Source of the DNA: Cordia subcordata
Lineage: Eukaryota; Streptophyta; Magnoliopsida; Boraginales; Cordiaceae
NCBI GenBank assembly: GCA_028554755.1
Contig: JAPTOF010000001.1
Coordinates: 35,979,501-36,043,500, forward strand
Length of the DNA stretch: 64,000 bases
Reading direction: 5' to 3'
The notes beneath the pieces were generated by a model. It was not told where the DNA came from, ran no database searches, and worked only from the letters and a program-made list of their open reading frames with translations. Each line of letters opens with the position of its first letter. The first letter of the stretch is position 1. This document shows, one piece after another, positions 49,684 through 60,019 of the stretch. A program made the translations under genes and the position numbers.

Positions 49684-52600
49684 TCACCCTTGAATACCAG
49701 AATCAATCCGAAAAGTGTACCCAGCTTCAGCAAAATGAGACTTCACCAAAGTAAGAGCCCTAGAACGGTGAGAAATCTTGTTCTTCTCTTCCTTGGGCAT
49801 TTCAGCATAACTGCAATAAGAATAATCCAATTAACTGAATGTTCTGATTTCCGGAAAAACCAGAGGATGGGTTGTAACAAGAGAAAGTAGCTTATGTAGG
49901 ATTACGTCTGATTATAGCCATCAGGCTGGAATATTGGATCCCATCCAAAATCATTTGGTCCCCTTGGAGGAACAATCATTCCCTGAAATATCAAGCATAG
50001 AAAATGTCAGAGCTCCTGTTTTGCATTGTTTCCTCCACCCTTGCATCTACCAGAAATCATAAATTTAAGTAAAAAGAAAAAGAGGAGAAAAACGTCCACT
50101 CAGTGCAACGAGCATGAATTAACAGGTATAAGAATTACAAAGTGCTCGAGTCCAGAAACATTGATATTCAAAAGAATATTACCAGCTTAGTGTATTTCCT
50201 AGTTCTGTTAGGATATGCTGATATAGATATTACTAGTTTAGCATATTTCCTGTTTTGATTAGAATACTCTGTCGTGAATCAACTCAAGGACGACATTCTG
50301 AACTTATTATATCATAAAGCTTGTCTAAAACAGATAAAATCCTACATATATAACCAAATTTCGGCCCTTCTTGAACAGCATGCAGATAGTGCATATCGTA
50401 GGAAAATCTGATACTTTTTGTTTTTTTGAAAAGTGAAACTTTTATTAATACTCAAGAAAAGGGGTGCAAGTAGCAACCCCAAGATTAAGTACATAAGCTT
50501 CTAAGATTATCAATACATTCTTGTATACCATCTATATCAACTATACAAAGGCCTCTAGTCTAAAAACAAATATTATAAAACAAGTGATTCTTCAAAAAAA
50601 GGATGGAAATCTGCATGGTTTTGAACCCAGGACCTTTACCATGACATTACAACATCTTAAACATCTTTGCTATCTGCCTCTTTTAAATCTGAGACATGTT
50701 AGCTTTCCATAATTCAAATATCAGTTCAGTTTTCCATATCTCACTAGGATTGAAAAGATTAATAAAAAGAAATAGTTATAGGCCGTCTAGTTTCCTGTCA
50801 GCTCTCCTCTGCCTCATTTAAATCTGAGACATTTTAGCTTTCCATAATTCAAATATCAGTTCAGTTTTCCATATCTCACTAGGATTGAAAAGATTAATAA
50901 AAAGAAACAGTTATAGGCCGTCTAGTTTCTTGTCAGCTCTCCTCTGCACCATACTTGGCATTTCCTCAAAAACTATACACTAATGACATATGGCATGTTT
51001 TTTTTCCTCTTGAAGTACCAAGCATCCATAATCATGACTAACTGGAAGGAGTAAATTGCAGCAGTAAAGTCAATATCTCACAAGACATGCATTACAGTAC
51101 AAAAGTGAACCCGTGGTGTTGCCTGATGAGCAGAAAACACACACAAAAAATAGAGGAAAGAAGAAAATATGGCAGAAAATAGCATAACCAGGGTTGTGGC
51201 ACATCTCTTTAGCTTTCTTTCCTGGCCATAATCAATTGTTCTTCTGTTGATATAGATGTAAGTGCTGGTTAATCAAATTCTCTTATGAAGTGAAATGCAC
51301 AGGTAGAAGTAATTTTTGCTGGGATAGAAGCATACCAGGGTTTTCCCCAAGAAAGTAATTGGTTCAGCATTTGGCCCGAGAGCAAGAGAAAAGATGCAGA
51401 GAGCGTATGCTGATTTATCCTCATATGCCATCAGTAAATTATTCAGACCTAAGAAAGATAATGATAGAAGCTCCTAGTTTATAACGGAATCCATCAACAG
51501 GAGCGTAGTAATAATTGGAAATGAAATGTATCTAGGAAAAGTAAAAGAACACCTTCATGACCAATCTTCTGCAGAAACCACTTGCTGAATGTATTAGGTT
51601 TCCAAGCCAATAGCATCAGCAGAAAAGTGAAAGCAAAAGGGAGGTTAGAACAGAAAGAGAACAGACTAGAAATATACATTATAAAGAATAAAAGTTCAAG
51701 TAAAAGACAGAAGGAAGGGCATAATAATATTCCAAACATCTTCTCGTTTCCTTTGCCAGCTTAATGATTTATGTCATTAAGAAGTAACCACTTTGTATCT
51801 CTGTCTTTCCATAAACAATATCAATTGCTTGGCAATAAGATGATAAGATCAAGGAATAAGATTAGGAACTTCACCTCACAAGAAACACAAGAATGAATCT
51901 AGAAACCAGAAATACTTACATGTATGGCCCTGCAAATATAAGAGCTTAACATGTCAGATCATCATCACTAGAATAATACACTCACACATAAGCACACCGA
52001 AGCACACATACACGCGCACAAGTGCACACACAGATTCACGCAGACGCACATAAGAGCATATACACGATCGCACACAAGCACACATACACAAACGCACACA
52101 AACGTCTACAAGTGCGCACTCACGCACACAAACACCCACACACGCATACACAACTGAACGCACACACACATATATTATATATACACATATAGAGCCACAA
52201 ACACTAGCACATAACTCACACAGCTCCACACACATGGACACCCATAGACATGTATATACTGAATTCAACCGCAAATAATGATTACCTGGGAGACCCTTAA
52301 GAGCATTGAAGCAAAGGCAAGTGTCTTCCACCAGCACTGGCCCATTCACCTTCCCATTTTCCCCAAAAAAAAAAAAAAAAAACAATTACTTAAAATTAAC
52401 AATATATACAACCATAAAATCTTCCATACATACACATCATCAAAACTAAATAAACAATAATAAAAAGTGCAATACAGATAAAACATTGCATCTCAGTCTT
52501 GTACTCCATTCTTACAGGATTGTACCGCTAGTGAATTTTATACTAACACACGAGCAAACACAATCACATACTGACCTGTTTAGCAGCAATTCTAGCCTTC

Positions 52601-52887
52601 TCTTTCGAGATTTCTTCAGGCTCGCCTTGCAACTCTGGCACTAAAATAAAAAATATATAAAAAAATCGAAATTTAATATAATACATATATACATACAAAT
52701 ATATATACATATACATATAGATATGCGTGTGTATACGTGTACTTGTAGAGAAAGAAGACGGGAGCTTACGATCGAGTTTAAGGGACTGGAAGGGAATGGA
52801 GTTGCCGAGGATGGCACGTACTTCTTCCAACTTTTTGGCATTTCCGGTCACGAAAGTCACCGGCCGTGAAAACACCGCCGCCGCCAT
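49684..52887 (-). CDS. ITPA: Inosine triphosphate pyrophosphatase (ITPase/HAM1 family)
   Basis: House-cleaning enzyme that hydrolyses ITP, dITP and XTP to monophosphates and pyrophosphate, keeping deaminated purines out of DNA and RNA. Exons (minus strand): 52887-52770, 52640-52576, 52349-52286, 51929-51920, 51584-51553, 51448-51336, 49982-49906 and 49810-49684. All GT/AG, joining in frame to 201 residues, the usual size. Motifs: [11 protein letters not shown] (12-22, nucleotide phosphate binding), [19 protein letters not shown] (67-85, with the conserved acidic pair), [30 protein letters not shown] (139-157), and [11 protein letters not shown] (base recognition). The exon of 10 nt encodes the GPYI junction. 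The start is the first ATG in the frame; five more codons upstream open only with GTG. No transit peptide is evident, so cytosolic/nuclear action is likely. Confidence 0.95.
50676..50945. repeat. 135-bp perfect-phase tandem duplication in ITPase intron 6
   Basis: The units 50676-50810 and 50811-50945 are nearly identical over their whole length (GCCTC.TTTAAATCTGAGAC to GTCAGCTCTCCTCT), with only a handful of differences. This is the youngest-looking duplication in the window. It lies in the large 1.35-kb intron between exons 6 and 7. Confidence 0.9.
51920..51929 (-). other. 10-nt microexon of the ITPase gene
   Basis: On the minus strand TTTGCAG precedes GGCCATACAT and GTAAGTATTT follows. It takes the single G left by exon 3 and gives Gly-Pro-Tyr and the first two bases of Ile, completed by the C opening exon 5. 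Without it the conserved GPYIKWFL block and the frame would both be lost. Confidence 0.85.
51960..52250. repeat. Degenerate CA/TG-rich array in ITPase intron 3
   Basis: About 290 bp of irregular (CA)-based repeats on the plus strand, variants of ACGCACACA and AGCACACATA. In the ITPase transcript this reads as a UG-rich tract. It ends about 30 nt before the acceptor of the 10-nt microexon, beyond a likely branch site (CTGAC or TTAAG) at about 51945-51955. Confidence 0.8.
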
Positions 52888-54524
52888 TTTCCGCCCTTCC
52901 ACTTTTTTTTTTTTAAATTATAGTTGTAGTTGTGTTAAAATGAGAGACTATTTGTTAGGGTTTTGACTTTCCGGTTGACCGATTGCAGTTCTAATTATTA
53001 TCCGAATCCAATTGGGGCTCTAATTGGCTAATTTTAAAAGTTTGCATTCGAATCCATAGACCATAAAGCCCATCCATCGTATTGTGAGAGGGAACAAAGT
53101 ATATTTTTACTAAGTAATTTTTTAAAATCTAATTTAACATTTTTTAAAATACTCTCATGTAGTTTCTATATAGTCGCCAAATAGGCATCAAATGGCCTTA
53201 AATTAGAAGGGAAAATGTTAATTACAAGGCATCATTTACGTATCTTGAAGTGTTAACAGGGTTACTAATTGTCACCTAAAGAACATTAAACAAGAATCTT
53301 TCCCCTCTAATTGGCTTGTTTCCCTACGCATGCAGTTGTTTAATATTCTTAACTTTGTTTCTGTTGCTACTTTTGTAGGTTAATTGTATGCTGTTATGTT
53401 TTTATAATAATATTCAAACCTCCTGCTAGAAGAAATTTGTTGGAACATTCTTTTCATATTGGCAAATTATCATTTCCAAATACAATAAGGTTTTGGATCA
53501 CTTCAACTATTTGGTTTTAAGATTGAGTCACATAATTTTTAACATGATATTAGAATTGGATCTTGGGTTACTCTCTTTTTATTAATCAATTGATTTTGCA
53601 ATGAACCACATATGAGAAAAGATTATTGATGATGAAGAAAGTTAGGCAATTGATGACATACATAACAACAAGAGCTCACTTTTATTGATAAGTTAATTTT
53701 AGGATGAAACCTCATATAGGGTGAAGAGCGATTTATGACATACATAGCAGTGAGAGTTGCTTATCTCAAAATCATATTAGGCGTGATGCATATATAAGAT
53801 ACAGGCAAAATCAAGGACATGTATATGGGTAAGAAAAGTATGGTTAAGTCAAGGATATGTATAGGGTAAGTTCAGGGATATGTGATTATTTTCGAAACCC
53901 ATTTTGTTGAGAAGTATAAGGACAAGAGTGGCGACGAGAGAGCTCAAGGATATATAGTGGATTCCTTATATTCGATGGTATTATTTGTATGGAGGACCTT
54001 GACATATTTTTGAAAACTAGGTGTAAATCATGGTGATTAATTCAAAGTAAATGCACGACAAGTCTAATTTATGGTGCATGAGATATATTGGGTGTAGCAA
54101 GAATAATCATCCAAAAAATTATAAAATATCCTTTCATGGTAGAGGTAGGCGAAGGTCCCCAAATATTTAAACGAACTAAACTAAAATAGACAACAGATGT
54201 AGAGTCATTCTTGTTTTAAAAAACACAAAGCAGGTTGTAGGTTGTTTGTCTAATTACCAGTTGTATTTTGCTCTAAGAGACACATCTTAATCTAGAATGC
54301 CAAAAATGAATCACATTATTAAAAGAGAGCCGAGTAAATAAGTGATAGAAGAGGCACGGAGGAGAGACAGAATATGCAAATTGATGAGTTTAAACAACCT
54401 CTCAACTTTACAGCCTACCCAAGGATATATGTGTCCATGCATGGGCTTTGTACTTGACAACTGGACATAGGAAAAATGAATGTTCGGCCAAGAAAGCACA
54501 ACTAATAGACAGAGATAAGACTAA
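52888..54524. other. ITPase upstream region and intergenic DNA
   Basis: The first few hundred bases should hold the ITPase promoter; no TATA box is obvious, as is common for housekeeping genes. A segment at about 53740-53900 repeats AAGGA(C/T)ATGTATA(T/G)GG motifs. No gene seen. Confidence 0.45.
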
Positions 54525-54527
54525 TAA

Positions 54528-54813
54528 TGCTGTGTTTGGAATGAACTTATTGTAAGATTTTTTTAATTAATGTGACATAGATAATTTTTTTGGGTTTTAT
54601 AAGACATAAGATGTCTGATCACAAATATTTTATAAAAATTCAAAAAAACAATAGTTTTTATTTTATAATATATAAGTAATCCATCATTGTCTTATTTTTT
54701 TACTATAAATAAGACATCTTATCATCACAGATATTTTATAAAAACTCAAACTAAACCAAACCATAATTTTCTATATAAAAGCATTTCAAAATAAGCCTAT
54801 ACCAAACATAGCA
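54528..54813. mobile_element. Tourist-like (PIF/Harbinger) MITE, 286 bp
   Basis: Termini TGCTGTGTTTGGAATGAACTT and the inverted TGCTATGTTTGGTATAGGCTT, flanked by the 3-bp TSD TAA (54525-54527 and 54814-54816), the pattern of PIF/Harbinger MITEs. Internal GACATCTTATCA and its relatives recur at 39396-39664. Noncoding. Confidence 0.75.
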
Positions 54814-54816
54814 TAA

Positions 54817-56390
54817 GAGTGAGTTTAGGAACAAGATAAGTATTAGCACATGGAGATTTTACGAATAAGAGTATGTTTGGCTTAGTTTTAGACACTTACC
54901 TCGAGAATGGTTTGGTCAATTTAGTGAGGTTGTCATCAAGTTTGGATTGACGAGATGTGGAGTTGATCATTCAGTCTTTTATCGACACACTTATGTTGGG
55001 AAACACTTATTATCAATTGCCTATGTTAATAAAAAATATTTTTTTGTAAGTTTAAAAATGAAAATTAATATGTTTCACCCAATTTTAGAAAATTTTTACA
55101 TAAAAATTAAAGCTTAAAAAAAATGAAAGAACCAAAGGCTATAACATGGAACTTTTGGAAAAAGACTTTTGAGACTTATGGCAGAATTTTTTCATTTTTC
55201 TAATATTGAAGATTAATTATTTTAGAGTAATAGAAATAGAACGCAAAAGAATTAAAATTTGCTAATGTGGCACTTCTCAAAAATTGGCTAAAACATGCAT
55301 GTTACATTTTAAAACCTCCTACATTCTTTATAAAGTGTACAAGATTACCCAAATATATAGTACGCATATAAATAGTCTATTAAATTATGATAAAATAGTA
55401 AAAAAGATTACCCAAGTAGCTAGATGTACTTTCTGTGACTGGAAGTATCACCAACATGAGCTAATCCTATACTAGATCTTTTTTAAAAAAATAAAATAAA
55501 TTATCTCACAACTTTATAATATTATATAAGTGTTAAAAATTACTGGAGTTCCATCATAAAAATCAATTAATTAATATGATAATAACTCATGACCTTAAAT
55601 GGTGATCTTTGAAGAGATGGTTACCACGGCCCGAAACAGTTGGCATGCACCATGTTATGAATCACTGGATTCTATCACAAAAATACCAATTGGTTAATGT
55701 AAAGAGTGGTGCAAGACTTTATATGATGATCTTAATTCTTGAAATTTTTTTATGTGGGATTTTCAAACACTTATTTTCACTTCAAGAGAGACCAAAGACC
55801 AATTATAGTATACATATAGTGGAAATTAATTTCTAAACTACTCATATTAAATATGAGAGACATAAGAAATGAAATCGGATTCTCCTTGTACGACGTCGGA
55901 ACATTGGCAGCATCTATTTAAACCTCGATTCCGAAAATTAAACTTTATTGTTCACTATCATATTTTTTCCCCCTTAAACATGAGCCAAGGACAAGAGGAT
56001 GATTACAATTTACAAACTATCAACTACACTCACATATTCTTATCAATTAATTGCTACCATTTCCAACAATGATGAGATATGCATGAAATGGAAGTAAACC
56101 ATGTGCCGACTGACCCATAATTCTGAATCCTTTTCCCCTTTGCTTGATGAACATTTAATATGTCTCCACTACATTGGCAACAAGTGTTAAGCAGCATGGC
56201 TTGCATGTCTTTGCATGGCTGAAGGGGTTGATTTGCGTGATCCAAATTACTGCATGCAATATTATTGCAGCTAGCTAGCCTTCTTTTGTTTTCTTCTGAG
56301 TTGACATTACTAAATACATTAAATGATCTCTTCTTTTGATTCACCTACTCTCTAGTTTTAAATTCCCATATCTGTTCTCTACCTCTTAGT
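54817..56390. other. Intergenic DNA upstream of the glycine-rich protein gene
   Basis: AT-rich, with short unrecognised frames (55284-55475, 55609-55836, 55869-56072, 56054-56344). The last 300 bases, which should include the promoter, hold GCATGC and several GCATG cores near 56190-56260. Confidence 0.45.
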
Positions 56391-56395
56391 TTGTC

Positions 56396-56404
56396 CATAA
56401 ATAG
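56396..56404 (+). promoter_or_regulatory. Probable TATA box of the glycine-rich protein gene
   Basis: CATAAATAG lies about 95 bp before the ATG at 56495, a normal distance for a plant core promoter with a 60-70 base leader. Confidence 0.5.
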
Positions 56405-56494
56405 CCCAATTTTGTGTACATTTCTTCACCCAGAGTTGCGTAGGTAGTTTATCTAGTGTGTGTTGTGCGTGTTTTTGTTGGGGGAGAATCAAAA

Positions 56495-56956
56495 ATGAGG
56501 TCATCAAGTGGGTACGTGATGTTGGTTTTGTTTCTAGTGCTAGTCCATGCAATGGCACGTAATGTTCCTTGCGATGATCAAAATCGTGGTGCTTCTAAGA
56601 CCACAGAGAATCTTGCCAAGGCAAATGCGCGTGGTGGTGCTGCTGGGCTGAATGATGAGAAGAACTTCATCGCGTACGGTGGTGTCGGCGGCTGGGGTGG
56701 TGTGGGTGGCTATGCTGGGGTGCTGCCGACTCTTGGGGGCGTTGGTGGGATTGGAGCTGCGCATGGGATTGGTGGCGTAGGTGGGATTGGTGGCGCAACT
56801 GGACTTGGTGGGCTAGGGGGAATCGGTGGAGCTGGCGGAGCTGGTGGCGTTGGCGGCGTTGGTGGTGTCGGTGGTTTAGGAGGCGGCGGAATTGGCGGCG
56901 GAATTGCCAAAGGCATTGGTGGTGGAATCGGTGGTGGAGTCCTACCCTTGCCTTAG
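56495..56956 (+). CDS. Small secreted glycine-rich protein, probable cell-wall protein
   Basis: An intronless frame of 153 residues. Residues 1-21 form a signal peptide (YVMLVLFLVLVHAMA) with likely cleavage before RNVPCDD. The mature part has a mixed, charged stretch (about 22-62, with SKTTENLAKANA and LNDEKNFIAYGG) and then about 90 residues built of GGVGG, GGIGG, GGLGG and GGAGG repeats ending GGGVLPLP. This layout fits structural glycine-rich cell-wall proteins. There is one Cys in the mature protein (NVPC) and no RNA-binding or CHRC-type C-terminal domain. The frame stays open 13 codons upstream, but the first ATG is 56495, just before the signal peptide. The G/C-rich third positions contrast with the flanks, as expected of Gly-Val-Gly coding. 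Exact function unknown. Confidence 0.85.
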   Translation: MRSSSGYVMLVLFLVLVHAMARNVPCDDQNRGASKTTENLAKANARGGAAGLNDEKNFIAYGGVGGWGGVGGYAGVLPTLGGVGGIGAAHGIGGVGGIGGATGLGGLGGIGGAGGAGGVGGVGGVGGLGGGGIGGGIAKGIGGGIGGGVLPLP

Positions 56957-58110
56957 GTTAATCTAGCATGCATTTTGGCTTCAGTGTGTTGTTGTTGTTG
57001 CTATTTTATGTGTTAGGAGTTGTTTTGTTGCTTCTAGTCACGTCTAGTAATGTTGGGTATTGAGTGTTATTAGTATTGTTTGCTAGGTTGGGCATACGTA
57101 GAGATTTTCAATCTATTATATTGTAATTCCTGTCTAAATACCAAGTGCATGCATGTATTTCTGTTGTTAATTATTATTGAAGGGCTTAATTTTAAGATGT
57201 GTTCCAAATGGTTTGCATGCATGGGAACGTAACTAGAGAATATCATGTTTTAACTCTAACATCTAGTTAAGTCTTCGATTAATTAACCATGATCGTACCA
57301 TGCATGTCACTCAAGCCTCAATCTAATCTTGTTTTTCACGTCTGACTCACTCTTATTTCAGGGGAAGCTCTTTACACAAAAATCACATAAATGGCGGGGC
57401 TCTGGTTGGGTTTTTTTTTTTTTTTTTCCTTTTTTTTATTGTTTGGGTGATTTGGGTAATTGTCGATTTGAAGTTTTTTTCCTTATTTCAAATGTCAACT
57501 TTGTTAAATAACTATACTGATTCAAATCGCTTCTTCTACCGTGTGAACCTGTCTTCAATTGTCAATCCTGGATCATAACTCATAAATGAAGAGAGATATT
57601 AGAGAATTTAATTATATAATCTATATGAAAAAATAATGAACTGTAATTAAAAATAATACACAGACACATAATATGTCAATTTGTCATTATACAAGGTCCA
57701 TGAAATGAAACTCATTGAGCTTTAGTTTAGCAAGAAGAGTATTCGGAACCTTTGCTTTCATAATCTTCTAGCTAGACCACTAAATGGTACCTACGTGATC
57801 CTACACCAATTTTTGGTCGTGTTGGTCATGCTTCCCTTCGCATCCTCGAAAAGAAATCTCCAATGGCTATTATTATTGTTATTTTTATTTTTATTTTTAT
57901 TTTTTGGTGAAAGACAGGAAAAGATGAAATAAATCCCATAAAATGATTAAAGAATAGCCTGATGGGGTCCTAAAATTCTTTTTGTTTAATTGTAATAAGG
58001 TTACACCACTTGTCGAATTCCCAAAGGAGAAAGAAGCCAAAAACATCAATACATGCAACACTTTCTACGGCCTAAGGAAGCAAAACAATGCGTAAGATCC
58101 AAACTTAGAG
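56957..58110. other. 3' region of the glycine-rich gene and intergenic DNA
   Basis: Likely 3' UTR to about 57180, with TGTTGTTGTTG repeats and GCATGCATG (RY-like) motifs at 57147 and 57212. Beyond that only poly-T tracts (57410-57440) and (TTTTTA)n at about 57880-57904. Confidence 0.45.
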
Positions 58111-58232
58111 CAAATTTCACATTTAGTCTCTATTGTTTATATTTTTTATCAAGTTCTTCTTTATTTATATCTATATATTATATAAAGTAAAGTGCATGTC
58201 ATATTTAAAAATATCATCTCCTCTTCTCATGC

Positions 58233-58233
<1 letters not shown>

Positions 58234-58286
<53 letters not shown>
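58234..58286. repeat. (AT)n microsatellite
   Basis: More than twenty uninterrupted AT/TA units, followed by ATATATGCGTGTGTGTATATAT. Likely length-variable between individuals. Confidence 0.9.
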
Positions 58287-59171
58287 GCGTGTGTGTATAT
58301 ATATTCCTTTAATTTTTCCAAGATTATTTTATTTTGCAAAAGATGTAAAAATTAATTATCAATAATAAATAAAGATATAAAAAATACTAACTTGTATTAT
58401 GTATCTCATAGGTGTAATATATCATAAATTTGAAACATATCATATCTTAATTGAATTCTTGAATTTTATATGATATTTTAATAGATATTTGAGTTACATA
58501 TAATCATCAACTATTAGATAATTTTTATTCAAACTCTTCTATTTATTTTTGTTATTGAAAAATATGGAATTTATTCAAAATTAGTTATTGATAATTTAAT
58601 TTTTCCTTCATGAGTAACTAGAATGATAAATGTTTACATTTCTAATATAATTGTATGTTTATACTTTGTTAAAAATAAAATTATTTTTAAAAATAGATAC
58701 ATGATTTTCTACATATATTTTTATAGAATGTTTCAAATTATATATTATATTACTTTTAACTATAATATTTAAAAGTAATATGCTTAGATTAATTCTACCT
58801 CTATTTTTTGTTTTGTAATCTCTATATAAAGTCACAGCCTTCAATACATGATTAGTAATAAAAACTAATAAACAATAAAATTTTAAAATATATTTTGTAT
58901 TTCATCATCAATTAGAATACAAAATTTTGTCATAAATAATAAATAAATACATGAAAGACATGCATTTACCTGTGTATTACACATGATATACTTTAATTTA
59001 GTATATTATAAAAAAAATACATGCCTTCTAAGTATTTGCCACATGTCAATTCCTTAAGCCCTCCAACCCTGCATTTAGTTATTTATAAATTATTTACAAT
59101 AAAATAACAAACATATTACATATGCCCAAATAAAAACTTATTTATGTGAAAAAAATGACTTAATTAAGTAT

Positions 59172-60018
59172 TAAGGCTCGTTTGGTAATACTTCCGTTGG
59201 TTGTTTTATGTTTTTATTTATCTGATTATGAAAATTTGGAAAGGAAACGTGTTTGTTTGTGTTGTTAGTTTTCATTAAGAAAACAGGCAATAATTTTTTG
59301 GTGACGCGAATAAACAAGAAAAAGTAGTTTCCTTGCATTGAGAAAACGATTTGCCGCAGTGGTAGACGTGCACTGCATTTTTTTTAAGTGAGAGTTGGGT
59401 TTGTTTTACATATATTACTGGTTATGGATGATAAAGATAGAGAAAATGAAAGGAATCTGATAATGCGAGCATCAAAAGTTACACCAGATGCTATGGTATT
59501 TTTCGTAAAGCATGGAACTTCAATTGTTTGTATAAGAATGAAAGAAGAAGACTTGGAAAGATTGCATCTTCCGTTGATGGTAAATAGCAAGGGAAATAAG
59601 AAGAAACTTTGTACTTCGAGAATGGTAGTTGAGGAAATATGATGGCATCTCCATATAGTTTTGATATTTCTATTAGTACTTTTTTGACTAATGGCTACAA
59701 TAATGTTATTTATTTTCCTTTATGTCTTATGAAGTTATGGAAATTGTCATTTAAATTAAGTTCTGTAATTATTGAATATTCATTTTTATGTAGTTCAGTA
59801 ACTAAAAAGTATTAAAAATATATATAAAAATTAATTTATGATGTCTTACTAAAATTTGTCTCTATTCTCATTATTCTTTTACAAAATATTTTAAAATATT
59901 CTCACGTGTTTTATTTAATAGAAAATACTAAATAAAAGAAACAAAAATAGTTTGTAAACAATGGACAATTAAACAAGTTTTTGTTTATAAATTCTGTAAT
60001 TCAACCAAACACGTTTCA
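59172..60018. mobile_element. Possible inverted-repeat element carrying a gene fragment
   Basis: CTCGTTTGGTAATACTTCCG at the left and the reverse complement of the right end, CGTGTTTGGTTGAATTACAG, are weakly similar. They bracket the RIBA fragment at 59405-59641. Terminal TTTGGT motifs are common in hAT-like MITEs. No TSD could be found, so the element is a hypothesis. Confidence 0.3.
59405..59641 (+). pseudogene. RIBA: Fragment of RIBA (3,4-dihydroxy-2-butanone 4-phosphate synthase domain)
   Basis: The reading frame gives VMDDKDRENERNLIM, ASKVTPDAMVFFVKHGTSIV, CIRMKEEDLERLHLPLMVN and KKLCT, in the order of the plant RIBA/bacterial RibB DHBP-synthase domain (family VVDDEDRENEGDLIMAA...HGTGIVCV.M...DLERL.LPLMV). 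RIBA makes a riboflavin precursor in plastids. Only about 75 of several hundred residues remain; transit peptide, rest of DHBP synthase and GTP cyclohydrolase II domain are absent. The essential acidic loop is damaged (DDEDRENEGD has become DDKDRENERN), and several Glu-to-Lys and Gly-to-Ser/Arg changes fit G-to-A decay. Homology stops at KLCT, perhaps an ancestral exon border. Nonfunctional. Confidence 0.85.
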
Positions 60019-60019
60019 G

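Noticed and set aside
50415..50680. Possible SINE in ITPase intron (GGTTCAAAACC on the minus strand)
   Set aside because: Only a weak B-box-like match; no A-box, tail or TSD could be identified.
51954..52385. 143-codon minus-strand open frame rich in Cys and Val
   Set aside because: It is a translation of the degenerate CA/TG array and crosses ITPase exon 3 in the exon's own frame; the Cys-rich look comes from TGT/GTG repeats.
54311..54499. Possible copia gag-pre-integrase remnant (HFWHSRL-like)
   Set aside because: A single short motif in one frame, broken by a stop at once, with no LTR or other domain nearby.
56540..56916. Proline-rich antisense open frames
   Set aside because: Glycine codons (GGN) read backwards give proline (NCC). 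The sense frame has a signal peptide and a TATA box.
59345..59380. tRNA-like GCAGTGGTAGACGTGCACTGC
   Set aside because: A-box-like but no B-box, acceptor stem or cloverleaf follows.
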